From Gammaproteobacteria bacterium (lineage in GTDB: Bacteria; Pseudomonadota; Gammaproteobacteria; Pseudomonadales; Pseudomonadaceae): a stretch of 38,718 nucleotides of DNA. Location: contig JAAYFD010000050.1 in assembly GCA_012728415.1 (NCBI GenBank), forward strand, positions 1-38,718. Direction: 5' to 3'. The position numbers and the translations under genes are program-made. Under the pieces are notes generated by a model, which was not told where the DNA came from, ran no database searches, and worked only from the letters and a program-made list of their open reading frames with translations. Positions 9,142-16,644 of this stretch are shown here, one piece after another. Numbering within the stretch: the stretch's first letter is position 1; every line of letters begins with the position of its first letter.

Positions 9142-10083
9142 GTGTCCAAGATGATGATCTTTACGGGGAATGCAAACCCCGACCTCGCCCGCCGTGTAGC
9201 TCGCCAGCTGCACATCCCCCTTGGCGATCTCTCTGTCGGCAAGTTTTCCGACGGCGAAGTCAGCGTTGAAATCAACGAAAACGTCCGCGGCAAAGACGTC
9301 TTCCTGATCCAGCCAACCTGCGCCCCGTCCAACGACAACCTGATGGAGCTGGTGCTGATGGTCGACGCCTTTCGCCGCTCTTCGGCGTCACGCATCACAG
9401 CGGTAATTCCTTACTTCGGGTACGCCCGCCAGGACCGCCGTCCGCGCTCTGCCCGGGTTGCCATCAGCGCCAAGGTTGTGGCCGACATACTGTCTGCCGT
9501 AGGTGTCAACCGGGTACTTACGGTTGACCTCCATGCCGACCAGATCCAGGGCTTTTTCGGCATCCCGGTAGACAACATCTACGGTTCACCCTTGCTGGTT
9601 GACGACATCCAGGCACAGCGCCAGGATAATCTGCTGGTGGTCTCCCCCGATATTGGCGGCGTCGTACGTGCCCGTGCCGTAGCCAAAAGCCTGGGCGTAG
9701 ACCTGGCCATCATCGACAAGCGCAGGCCCAAGGCCAACGAGTCCGAAGTCATGCACGTCATTGGTGATGTTGAAGGCCGTACCTGTGTACTGGTTGACGA
9801 CATGGTCGACACCGCCGGCACCCTGTGCAATGCAGCCAAGGCACTGAAAGAGCGCGGCGCACTAAAAGTCATGGCTTACTGTACGCACCCGATTTTTTCC
9901 GGACGTGCCATCGAAAACCTGGAAAACTCCCTGCTCGATGAAATGGTCATCACCAATACCATTCCACTGTCCGCAGCTGCCCAGGCATGTGATAGAATCC
10001 GCCAGCTGGATATTGGCCCGCTGGTCGCCGAAGCGGTACGCCGTATCAGCAATGAAGAATCCATCAGTGCCATGTTCCGCTAG
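9142..10083 (+). CDS. prs: Ribose-phosphate pyrophosphokinase
   Basis: 313 residues from a GTG start. Makes PRPP from ribose-5-phosphate and ATP, feeding purine, pyrimidine, histidine and NAD synthesis. Visible are the flexible-loop YGYARQDR-type motif (here [15 protein letters not shown]), [11 protein letters not shown], and the PRPP-binding loop [13 protein letters not shown]. The frame is open upstream to 9028, but that would run through the tRNA and terminator. The GTG at 9142 gives [19 protein letters not shown], the normal N-terminus and length of pseudomonad Prs; an ATG three codons later is the alternative. Confidence 0.95.
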   Translation: MSKMMIFTGNANPDLARRVARQLHIPLGDLSVGKFSDGEVSVEINENVRGKDVFLIQPTCAPSNDNLMELVLMVDAFRRSSASRITAVIPYFGYARQDRRPRSARVAISAKVVADILSAVGVNRVLTVDLHADQIQGFFGIPVDNIYGSPLLVDDIQAQRQDNLLVVSPDIGGVVRARAVAKSLGVDLAIIDKRRPKANESEVMHVIGDVEGRTCVLVDDMVDTAGTLCNAAKALKERGALKVMAYCTHPIFSGRAIENLENSLLDEMVITNTIPLSAAAQACDRIRQLDIGPLVAEAVRRISNEESISAMFR

Positions 10084-10121
10084 CCGGCACTGATACTACG
10101 GCCATATGGCCACCACCACAT

Positions 10122-10158
10122 GCCCGGACTGGTCGCAAGTTCCGGGCTGTGTTTTTTT
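10122..10158 (+). terminator. Terminator or attenuator between prs and rplY
   Basis: GCCCGGACT (10122-10130) pairs with AGTTCCGGGC (10138-10147) with a single bulged T and a GGTCGCA loop; TGTG and a run of seven Ts (10152-10158) follow. It lies only 14 bases before the rplY ATG, immediately ahead of the ribosome-binding site, so it may end the prs message or act as a leader attenuator controlling L25. Confidence 0.7.
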
Positions 10159-10171
10159 ATTGGAGAAACCC

Positions 10172-10828
10172 ATGAGCGAATTTACCCTCAACGCACAACT
10201 GCGTACCGACCTGGGGAAAGGTGCGAGCCGCCGCCTGCGTCGTAACGCCAACCTGGTTCCTGCTGTCATCTACGGTGCCGAGAAGGAAGCCACTTCGATC
10301 TCTATCGAAGAGCGCGAAATTGCCAAGCTGCTGCTCAACGATGCCTGCTACAGCAGCATCCTGACCATCAACCTGGATGGCAAAAAAGAAGACGTGATGA
10401 TGAAAGACCTGCAGCGCCACCCGGCCAAGGGTTTCGTACTGCATGCCGACTTCATCCGCATCGTTGCCGGCCAGAAGCTGACTGCACTGGTACCTGTGGT
10501 GCTGCTCAACGAAAATGACTGTGTCGGCGTCAAGCGCGACGGCGGCGAGATCTTCCGTCCTGCGCCTGAGCTGGAAATCACCTGTCTGCCAAAAGACCTG
10601 CCAGAAGCCATCGAAGTCGATATCGCCAACCTGGAAGTGGGTCAGACCATTCACCTGTCCGACATTCAGGCACCTGCCGGTGTAGAGTTCACCGCCCTGC
10701 TGGCTGAAAACGACATGCCGGTAGTCAGCGTGGAAGCGGCCCGCATCCAGGATGTTGACGAAGACGAAGCGGCAGACGCACCAGAAGCAGCCGAAGGCGA
10801 AGAAGCCGGCGCACCTGCAGACGAGTAA
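10172..10828 (+). CDS. rplY: Large ribosomal subunit protein bL25 (CTC-type)
   Basis: 218 residues. Binds 5S rRNA in the central protuberance of the 50S subunit. This is the long two-domain form: an N-terminal L25 fold (about 1-95, with LRTDLGKGASRRLRR) plus the C-terminal TL5/CTC beta domain (about 96-190), then an acidic Glu/Ala/Asp-rich tail, as in other pseudomonads. The ATG at 10172 follows TTGGAGAAACCC; an upstream in-frame codon would translate the terminator hairpin and is rejected. pth follows after 30 bases. Confidence 0.95.
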   Translation: MSEFTLNAQLRTDLGKGASRRLRRNANLVPAVIYGAEKEATSISIEEREIAKLLLNDACYSSILTINLDGKKEDVMMKDLQRHPAKGFVLHADFIRIVAGQKLTALVPVVLLNENDCVGVKRDGGEIFRPAPELEITCLPKDLPEAIEVDIANLEVGQTIHLSDIQAPAGVEFTALLAENDMPVVSVEAARIQDVDEDEAADAPEAAEGEEAGAPADE

Positions 10829-10858
10829 TCGTCCAGCAACAAACAAGGAGTCCCTGTC

Positions 10859-11443
10859 GTGAGTGCGGTCAAACTTATTGTCGGGCTGGGTAATCCCGGC
10901 CCGGAATATGCCAACACCCGCCATAACGCAGGGGCTCTTTTTGTTGAACGGCTGGCAGAGCACATGCACTGCCCGCTCACCCAGGAAAGAAAGTATTTCG
11001 GCCTGACCGGCAAGTTCAGCCACCAAGGCCAGGACATCCGCCTGCTGATCCCGACCACTTTCATGAATCGCAGTGGCCAGGCGGTCAGTGCACTGGCAAA
11101 TTTTTTTCGCATCCGGCCTGAAGAAATACTTGTCGCCCATGACGAACTGGATATTCCTCCCGGCACCTGCAAACTCAAGCAGGGCGGCGGACACGGCGGG
11201 CATAACGGCCTGCGTGACATCATTTCCAGCCTGGGCAACCAGAACAGTTTCCATCGCTTGCGCATCGGCATTGGCCATCCCGGCCACAGCAGCCAGGTCA
11301 CCGGCTATGTGTTGGGTCGCGCCCCCCGCAGCGAACAAGAACTGATAGATTCCACCATCGATTTTTCCCTTGGCGTGCTGCCTGACATCCTGGAGGGTCA
11401 ATTCTCCCGCGCTATGCAGCAGCTACACAGCTTCAAGGCCTAA
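10859..11443 (+). CDS. pth: Peptidyl-tRNA hydrolase
   Basis: 194 residues. Cleaves peptidyl-tRNA released from stalled ribosomes, recycling tRNA. The active-site set is visible: [17 protein letters not shown] with Asn12 and catalytic His22, Asn70 in FMNRSG, Asp95 in VAHDELD, and the [10 protein letters not shown] loop. The start is GTG at 10859 with AAGGAG at 10845-10850. The rplY-pth-ychF order, with 17 bases before ychF, is strongly conserved in gammaproteobacteria. Confidence 0.96.
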   Translation: MSAVKLIVGLGNPGPEYANTRHNAGALFVERLAEHMHCPLTQERKYFGLTGKFSHQGQDIRLLIPTTFMNRSGQAVSALANFFRIRPEEILVAHDELDIPPGTCKLKQGGGHGGHNGLRDIISSLGNQNSFHRLRIGIGHPGHSSQVTGYVLGRAPRSEQELIDSTIDFSLGVLPDILEGQFSRAMQQLHSFKA

Positions 11444-11460
11444 CCAGCAAGGTACCAACC

Positions 11461-12561
11461 ATGGGTTTTAATTGCGGTATTGTGGGTCTGCCCAACGTGG
11501 GCAAGTCCACCCTGTTCAACGCCCTGACCAAGTCCGGCATTGCTGCCGAAAACTTTCCCTTTTGCACCATTGAGCCCAACAGCGGTGTCGTTCCCATGCC
11601 CGACCCGCGCCTTGATGCCCTGGCCGAAATCGTCAAGCCTGAACGGGTCTTGCCGACCACCATGGAGTTTGTCGACATTGCCGGGCTGGTAGAGGGTGCC
11701 TCCAAAGGCGAAGGCCTGGGCAACCAGTTTTTGGCCAACATCCGCGAAACCGATGCCATCGCCCATGTAGTACGGTGCTTTGAGGATGAAAACATCATCC
11801 ACGTGGCCAACAGTGTTGACCCCAGGCGCGACATCGAGATCATCGACCTGGAGCTGATTTTTGCCGATCTGGAAAGTGGCGAAAAGCAGTTGCAGCGCAT
11901 TGCCCGCACCGCCAAGGGCGGCGACAAGGAAGCCATTGCACAAAAAGATTTGCTGGAAAAGCTGCTTGCCCATTTCGAAGCAGCCAAGCCGGCCCGCTCA
12001 CTGATCAGGGACTGGTCGCCCGAAGAGCTGCGTATCGTCAAGGGGTTCCACTTTCTCACGACCAAGCCGGTCATGTACATTGCCAACGTGGCTGAAGACG
12101 GCTTTGAGAACAACCCCTACCTGGATATAGTGCGCGAGATTGCTGCCGCCGAAGGCGCCGTGGTAGTACCCGTGTGCAACAAGATTGAAGCCGAGCTGTC
12201 CGAGCTTGAAGACGGCGAAGAAAAAGACATGTTCCTGGAAGAACTCGGGCTGGAAGAGCCTGGCCTGAACCGCGTCATCCGCGCTGGCTACGAACTGCTC
12301 AACCTGCAAACCTACTTCACTGCCGGCGTAAAAGAAGTGCGCGCCTGGACCGTACGCATCGGTGCCACTGCACCCCAGGCAGCAGCCGTGATCCACACCG
12401 ACTTTGAAAAAGGCTTCATCCGCGCCGAAGTGGTGAGCTATGACGACTTCATCCGGTACGGCGGCGAGGCCGGTGCCAAGGAAGCCGGCAAGTGGCGTCT
12501 GGAAGGCAAGGAGTACATCGTTAAAGATGGCGATGTCATGCACTTCCGCTTCAATGTTTAA
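11461..12561 (+). CDS. ychF: Redox-regulated ATPase YchF (OLA1 family)
   Basis: 366 residues. Translation-factor-class P-loop NTPase of the Obg group that binds ATP rather than GTP and associates with ribosomes. Visible are [14 protein letters not shown] (P-loop), [17 protein letters not shown] (switch II/G3 region), NxxE in place of the usual NKxD specificity motif (NVAE), a helical insert, and a C-terminal TGS domain (about 275-366, LQTYFTAG...AWT). Standard length. Last gene of the plus-strand block; a strong terminator follows within 40 bases. Confidence 0.96.
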   Translation: MGFNCGIVGLPNVGKSTLFNALTKSGIAAENFPFCTIEPNSGVVPMPDPRLDALAEIVKPERVLPTTMEFVDIAGLVEGASKGEGLGNQFLANIRETDAIAHVVRCFEDENIIHVANSVDPRRDIEIIDLELIFADLESGEKQLQRIARTAKGGDKEAIAQKDLLEKLLAHFEAAKPARSLIRDWSPEELRIVKGFHFLTTKPVMYIANVAEDGFENNPYLDIVREIAAAEGAVVVPVCNKIEAELSELEDGEEKDMFLEELGLEEPGLNRVIRAGYELLNLQTYFTAGVKEVRAWTVRIGATAPQAAAVIHTDFEKGFIRAEVVSYDDFIRYGGEAGAKEAGKWRLEGKEYIVKDGDVMHFRFNV

Positions 12562-12598
12562 TGCAGAAGAACGGGCGCCCTGATGGTGCCCGCCACAG

Positions 12599-12630
12599 CG
12601 GCCGGCCCTGCCCGGCCGTTTTTTTATTTT
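12599..12630 (+). terminator. Rho-independent terminator after ychF
   Basis: CGGCCGG (12599-12605) pairs with CCGGCCG (12612-12618) around CCCTGC, followed by seven Ts and a further TTTT. A second hairpin lies just upstream (GGGCGCC/GGTGCCC, 12573-12591). The rest of the 281-base gap to alr holds no gene. Confidence 0.85.
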
Positions 12631-12796
12631 ATCGCTGCCCCGGGAAGACAAACCGGCATGCCTGCAGGCCCACATCACAGGCTGGCTGTTTCTCCCGGGT
12701 GACCCGGTTTCGCCGGCTGGTTAACTCAAGCCCGGATCACAGGGGTCCCAAGGCAAAGCGCCGTCACAAAACGCTGCAACACGACACCCTGGTCCC

Positions 12797-12825
12797 GGCT
12801 GCCGGGCCGACCAACCCGGTCAGCC
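12797..12825 (-). other. Stem-loop downstream of alr
   Basis: GGCTGCCGGG (12797-12806) pairs with CCCGGTCAGCC (12815-12825) with one bulged T and an 8-base loop, 18 bases past the alr stop. It has no T-run on the minus strand, so it may stabilise the alr message rather than act as an intrinsic terminator. Confidence 0.4.
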
Positions 12826-12842
12826 AAACCGGCCATGAGCAT

Positions 12843-13997
12843 TTACCTGGGCATGGCAGCTTCCACCTGTTCCAGCCTGCCATCCGTTACTTTTTGCACA
12901 TCCATTTGCAGATAGCGGCGCGGTACCCGCGGCAGCAGCCCGGTCAACAGCGTATAGCTGATGGTGTCACAATGCTCCGCCACCTCATTGACCGGCAGCT
13001 CTGCGCCCCACAGTTCAACCTCATCCCCCACCTGCGCATCAGGACAGGCACTCAGGTCTACTGTCAGCATGTCCATGGAAACCCTGCCTGCCAAACGACA
13101 GCGCACACCATTAACCAGCACTGGCGTGCCTTCCCGGGCATGGCGCGGATAACCATCACCGTAGCCGCAGGCAACCACCCCGATGCGGGTCGGACGCTGC
13201 GTGACAAAACGTGCTCCATAACCCACTGCTTCGCCTGCCGGCAACCAGCGCACACTGATCAGCTCTGACCTCAGGCGCATAACCGGTTGCAACTGCCCAC
13301 TCTGTGCCTGTTCAGCCCCCAGTGGAGACGCGCCATACAGCATGATGCCGGGCCGCAGCCAGCCCTGCCGGGCTGCCGGCCAACCCATGATGGCCGGTGA
13401 ATTGGCCAGGCTGAGCGGGCAGTCCAGCTCCTGCTGAAGCGCCTGTAACCTTTGCAACTGCGCCGGAGTTGTACCGCTGGACAGGTCATCAGCACAAGCC
13501 AGGTGACTGGTCAGCGTGATCTTGCCAATGGCCGGCAGCGTCTGCAGGCGGCGGTAAACCATCGCTGCTTCTTCCACAGCAAAGCCCAGCCGGTGCATAC
13601 CGGTATCCACTTTAAGCCAAATATTCAGCACAGCATCTGTCACTTGCAGGCCGGCCAAAAACGCCGCCAGCTGCTCCAGCTGCCACCCGCTATGCAGCAC
13701 AATTTCGTAGCCATGACGCAAAATTCGCGGCAACTCATCGGCAGTGAAAAAACCTTCCAGCAGCAAAATCGGCTGCCTGATGCCTGCCGCCACCAGCTCA
13801 TCCGCCTCCTCAATACATGCCACAGCAAATGCCGGTGCCAGATCAGCCAGGGCTGCGGCCACTGCAATCGCACCATGCCCGTAAGCATTGGCCTTGATGA
13901 CCGCCACCGCTGTTCCAGCCGGCGAGCAGTCCAGCGCCAACTGATAATTATGGCGCAACGCAGCCAAGTCTATTTCTGCAACCAGAGGCCGAGCCAT
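12843..13997 (-). CDS. alr: Alanine racemase (probably catabolic, DadX role)
   Basis: 384 residues. PLP enzyme interconverting L- and D-alanine. Lys35 in AVIKANAYGHG carries PLP and Tyr260 in EAVGYGARF is the second catalytic base. The C-terminus extends some 20-25 residues past the usual end, giving a chain longer than the typical ~357. The ATG at 13997 has GGAG just upstream; the frame opens with a TTG inside that Shine-Dalgarno and is rejected. Position directly downstream of the alanine symporter gene and near dadA argues for a catabolic role (L-Ala to D-Ala for DadA), though it may also supply D-Ala for the cell wall if it is the only racemase. Confidence 0.93.
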   Translation of the reverse strand: MARPLVAEIDLAALRHNYQLALDCSPAGTAVAVIKANAYGHGAIAVAAALADLAPAFAVACIEEADELVAAGIRQPILLLEGFFTADELPRILRHGYEIVLHSGWQLEQLAAFLAGLQVTDAVLNIWLKVDTGMHRLGFAVEEAAMVYRRLQTLPAIGKITLTSHLACADDLSSGTTPAQLQRLQALQQELDCPLSLANSPAIMGWPAARQGWLRPGIMLYGASPLGAEQAQSGQLQPVMRLRSELISVRWLPAGEAVGYGARFVTQRPTRIGVVACGYGDGYPRHAREGTPVLVNGVRCRLAGRVSMDMLTVDLSACPDAQVGDEVELWGAELPVNEVAEHCDTISYTLLTGLLPRVPRRYLQMDVQKVTDGRLEQVEAAMPR

Positions 13998-14028
13998 ATA
14001 AAACTCCAATCAAATATTTCAAAACCCA

Positions 14029-14050
14029 TTTGCGCAAAATGTTGCGCAAC
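14029..14050. promoter_or_regulatory. Twin TTGCGCAA palindromes upstream of alr
   Basis: TTTGCGCAAA (14029-14038) and GTTGCGCAAC (14041-14050) are two perfect 10-bp palindromes sharing the core TTGCGCAA, with centres 12 bases apart, 32 to 53 bases ahead of the alr start. They could be a tandem operator. In RNA the two cores could alternatively pair with each other as an 8-bp stem with a 4-base loop. A weak sigma70-like pair (TTGCGC, 17 bases, TTTGAT) overlaps them on the minus strand. Confidence 0.5.
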
Positions 14051-14107
14051 TCTACCTGCACAAGCTGTTCAGCTCGGCTTGATAAGCCCTGTCATTTACT
14101 TGCACAC

Positions 14108-14140
14108 GCTTTGCAGGGCAGCCCGGCCGCCCTGCAAAGC
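14108..14140 (-). other. Perfect 12-bp stem-loop between alsT and alr
   Basis: GCTTTGCAGGGC (14108-14119) and GCCCTGCAAAGC (14129-14140) are exact reverse complements around a 9-base loop, starting 12 bases after the alsT stop. No T-run follows on either strand. It may be a Rho-assisted terminator, or a 3'-protecting or processing element that sets different levels for alsT and alr. Confidence 0.65.
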
Positions 14141-14151
14141 AAACAGCTGCT

Positions 14152-15543
14152 CTACTCCCTGGTTTCTACAGTCAGCTTCGGTACGGCACCCTCTTTTTGC
14201 CTGGCGAAATATTCACGTGCAAGCCTGAAGACTACCGGGCTCAACAAAACCAGGGCAATCAGGTTGGGAAGCGCCATCAAAGCATTGAGCGTATCGGCCA
14301 TCAGCCAGACCAGCTCAAGGCTGACCACGGCGCCAACCGGCAATACCATCACCCAAATGGCCCGGTACAACCGGATCACCCGGATACCAAATAGAAACTC
14401 CGCACAACGCTCGCCATAATACGACCAGCCCAAAACAGTGGTGAAAGCAAAGATCGCCAGCGCAATGGGCACCACATACTCGCCCAGCACCGGAATGCTG
14501 CTGGTAAAAGCCGCACTGGTCAATGCTGCACCGGAAATCCCGCTGGTCCAGACGCCACTAATAACAATGATCAAGCCGGTAATCGAGCAGATGATGATGG
14601 TATCAATAAAGGTTCCCAGCATGGCGATCAGTCCCTGACGCACCGGCTCTTTTGTTTGTGCGGACGCATGGGCGATGGGTGCCGTACCCAGACCGGCTTC
14701 ATTAGAAAAAATCCCCCGCGCCACACCAAAGCGGATTGCCGCCCAAACCGCCGCCCCGGCAAAACCACCCCGTGCCGCCACCGGCGTAAAGGCAGACTCT
14801 ACCACCATGATAATGGCCCCCGGAACCGCTGCAGCATTCAACAACAAAGCGCCCACGCCAGCAACCAGATAAAAAATGGTCATGGCCGGCACCAGCGCAG
14901 CTGCCACCCGCCCGATACGACGCACACCCCCAATCAGCACCAGCCCGACCAGCACCATCAAAATCAGGCCGGTCAGCCAGGCGGGCACATTGAAATCAGC
15001 CTGTAATACATCCGCTATCGAGTTGGCCTGTACCGTATTGCCCGCACCAAAAGCCGCAACGCATCCAAACAACGCAAAGACGGAACCCAGCCATGCCCAC
15101 CTGGGACCCAGCCCATTCTTGATGTAATACATTGGCCCGCCCGTATGGTTCCCCTGTTCGTCCACTTCACGAAACCTGACCGCCAGCACCGCCTCAGAAA
15201 ACTTGGTACCCATGCCCACCAGCGCACTCATCCACATCCAGAAAAGCGCCCCCGGACCGCCAAGAAAAATTGCCGTAGCCACCCCGGCAATATTCCCGGT
15301 ACCTACCGTGGCCGACAATGCTGTCATCAGGGCCTGGAACGGCGGAATTTCGCCTGCGTTTTCTTCACCTTTTCTGGCTTTGGTGCCCTTTAACATCAGC
15401 CGGAAACCTGTGCCAATGCGCAAAATGGGCATCATTTTCAAGCCGACCGACAGGAACAGTCCCACACCCAGAATCAAAATCAGCATGGGCGGTCCCCAGA
15501 CCACGCCATTAATGGTGTTCAGTAAATTAACCAGCGTATCCAT
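14152..15543 (-). CDS. alsT: Sodium:alanine symporter (AGCS family)
   Basis: 463 residues, a multi-span inner-membrane protein of the alanine-or-glycine:cation symporter family, which imports alanine or glycine with Na+. Visible are the family signature FQALMTALSATVGTGNIAGVATAI near residue 70, GALFWMWMSALVGMGTKFSE, and about 11 hydrophobic segments. The ATG at 15543 has AAGGT ten bases upstream. alr lies downstream on the same strand and dadR-dadA are divergent, so alanine is the likely substrate. Its inferred promoter (15876-15904) is 0.3 kb upstream and related to that of dadA. The gene symbol follows common usage; dagA or cycA-like names also occur. Confidence 0.92.
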   Translation of the reverse strand: MDTLVNLLNTINGVVWGPPMLILILGVGLFLSVGLKMMPILRIGTGFRLMLKGTKARKGEENAGEIPPFQALMTALSATVGTGNIAGVATAIFLGGPGALFWMWMSALVGMGTKFSEAVLAVRFREVDEQGNHTGGPMYYIKNGLGPRWAWLGSVFALFGCVAAFGAGNTVQANSIADVLQADFNVPAWLTGLILMVLVGLVLIGGVRRIGRVAAALVPAMTIFYLVAGVGALLLNAAAVPGAIIMVVESAFTPVAARGGFAGAAVWAAIRFGVARGIFSNEAGLGTAPIAHASAQTKEPVRQGLIAMLGTFIDTIIICSITGLIIVISGVWTSGISGAALTSAAFTSSIPVLGEYVVPIALAIFAFTTVLGWSYYGERCAEFLFGIRVIRLYRAIWVMVLPVGAVVSLELVWLMADTLNALMALPNLIALVLLSPVVFRLAREYFARQKEGAVPKLTVETRE

Positions 15544-15869
15544 AATTGTTACCTTTTTATTAGACTTGTATGACTTTCATGGTGATACGAGCATCCGCGG
15601 CCTGCGTGATTAGCCCGGCGCCTCAAACAGGCGCCCGGGGTCCGGAACTCCACGGCCTCGTAACCCCGGCCATCCGGACGTGCATGCAGACCATCTGCAA
15701 ACCGGCAGGCATTGTCGCCATGCAGCCAGCAAAGAACCGTCCAGCTTGCCTGGGCATCAGCCCTGCATAAACACCCCTTCACGGCCGCATGTCCAGGGCT
15801 CACCAGGCAGATGGCAACAATGCACAAGAGGCGTCTGGCTCCTTTTGACAGTGCTTTGCGGTATGCTCA
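15544..15869 (-). promoter_or_regulatory. Long 5' leader of alsT
   Basis: If transcription starts near 15869, as the -10 box at 15876-15881 predicts, alsT has an untranslated leader of about 325 bases. It contains stem-loops GGCGCCT-CAAAC-AGGCGCC (15617-15635) and TGCAGA-CCA-TCTGCA (15685-15699), but no terminator and no glycine-riboswitch core that I can recognise. One frame stays open through the leader (15549-15827, TTG start, 92 codons, stop 5 bases before the alsT ATG); it is Cys/Arg/His-rich, has no recognisable domain and may be chance. Confidence 0.4.
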
Positions 15870-15873
15870 ATCT

Positions 15874-15958
15874 GGATTATAGAAAACATGCATCAGTTGT
15901 TTTCACCGAACGAGGTACTGTTTTCAGGTGTATTACCGGTTCAATTCAACTTAAGTCT
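15874..15958 (+). repeat. Copy A of inverted promoter-type repeat flanking dadR
   Basis: 85 bases that align without gaps to the reverse complement of 16521-16605 at about 59% identity by hand count. The core CAGTTGTTTTCAC is identical and GAAYG follows in both. The two copies bracket dadR as inverted repeats and contain the promoters inferred for alsT and dadA respectively. Confidence 0.6.
15876..15904 (-). promoter_or_regulatory. Inferred alsT promoter
   Basis: On the minus strand TATAAT (15881 to 15876) is preceded after 17 bases by GAAAAC (15904 to 15899), with a further GAAAAC 21 bases upstream (15925 to 15920). The -10 is a perfect consensus and the -35 is poor, as expected for an activator-dependent promoter. 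The same arrangement precedes dadA. Confidence 0.55.
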
Positions 15959-15971
15959 GGGGAATTCCACT

Positions 15972-16472
15972 ATGAAAAGACCAAAAAGGCATCAACGTGA
16001 ACTAGATCGCATTGATCGGCAAATTTTGCGCGAACTGCAGGCGCGCGGACGCCTTTCCTTTACCGAGCTGGGTGAGCGGGTAGGCCTGTCTACCACGCCC
16101 TGTACTGAACGGGTACGCCGGCTGGAGGAAGAAGGAACCATCCTGGGTTATCACGCCCGCCTGAACCCCGATCGCATCGAAGCAGGCCTGCTGGTGTTTG
16201 TCGAGCTCAACCTGTCCTACAAGTCAGCCGATATTTTTGAAGAGTTCAGGCGGGCCGCACTGCAGCAGCCACAAATCCTGGAGTGCCATCTTGTATCCGG
16301 TGATTTTGATTACCTGATCAAGGCCCGCATTGATGAAATGGCTTCTTACCGCAAGCTGCTGGGCGACATTCTGCTGACGCTGCCCCATGTGCGGGAATCC
16401 AAAAGCTACATCGTGATGGAAGAAGTAAAGGAAACAGCAGAAATACCTGTACCCAATCTGAAGCCAGGGTAA
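15972..16472 (+). CDS. dadR: Lrp/AsnC-family regulator of alanine catabolism
   Basis: 166 residues. N-terminal winged helix-turn-helix (about 10-65, with RLSFTELGERVGLSTTPCTERVRRLE) and C-terminal RAM effector-binding domain (about 75-155, ECHLVSGDFDYLIKARI). The sequence is close to what I recall of the pseudomonad DadR/Lrp, which activates dadA and dadX in response to alanine. The ATG at 15972 gives the expected MKRPKRHQRELDRIDRQIL start and has GGGGA upstream; an in-frame ATG at 15888 lies inside the promoter repeat and is rejected. A TTGACA at 15845-15850 might belong to its own promoter, but no good -10 follows. dadA is downstream. Confidence 0.92.
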   Translation: MKRPKRHQRELDRIDRQILRELQARGRLSFTELGERVGLSTTPCTERVRRLEEEGTILGYHARLNPDRIEAGLLVFVELNLSYKSADIFEEFRRAALQQPQILECHLVSGDFDYLIKARIDEMASYRKLLGDILLTLPHVRESKSYIVMEEVKETAEIPVPNLKPG

Positions 16473-16520
16473 AAACCCCCATAAAACTCTGCAAAAAACG
16501 TATACCAAAGTGCCAACACT

Positions 16521-16605
16521 AGACTTTAGCGTGATTGAATAGTGCTTATCGCCAGAAAACCCTTTCCATTCAGTGAAAACAACTGCAAGAGCTTTCATAT
16601 AATCC
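16521..16605 (-). repeat. Copy B of inverted promoter-type repeat flanking dadR
   Basis: Reverse-complement relative of 15874-15958 with equal length. Read on the plus strand it ends in the dadA -10 box. The most conserved part spans the predicted -35 area, CATTCAGTGAAAACAACTG at 16567-16585, with 17 of 19 bases shared with copy A. Confidence 0.6.
16575..16603 (+). promoter_or_regulatory. Inferred dadA promoter
   Basis: GAAAAC (16575-16580), 17 bases, TATAAT (16598-16603), with another GAAAAC 20 bases upstream (16555-16560). The perfect -10 and poor -35 suggest activation, most simply by the adjacent Lrp-type protein. The -10 lies 41 bases before the dadA ATG. Confidence 0.6.
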
Positions 16606-16644
16606 GGTTGAAGCCCCATCACACACAAAACAAGGAGATAAAGT

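Noticed and set aside
10157..11401. Open frame of 414 codons on the minus strand
   Set aside because: Runs antisense across both rplY and pth and the gap between them; no family resemblance.
12561..13268. Open frame of 235 codons after ychF
   Set aside because: Starts inside the ychF terminator region and runs antisense to alr; no ribosome-binding site or domain.
15544..15869. Glycine riboswitch upstream of alsT
   Set aside because: Considered because such riboswitches precede many AGCS symporter genes, but the conserved AGAG and CGCCGAAGG-type boxes are not found on the minus strand.
15888..15971. Upstream ATG extension of dadR (28 codons)
   Set aside because: The segment is part of the inverted promoter repeat and has no similarity to Lrp N-termini.
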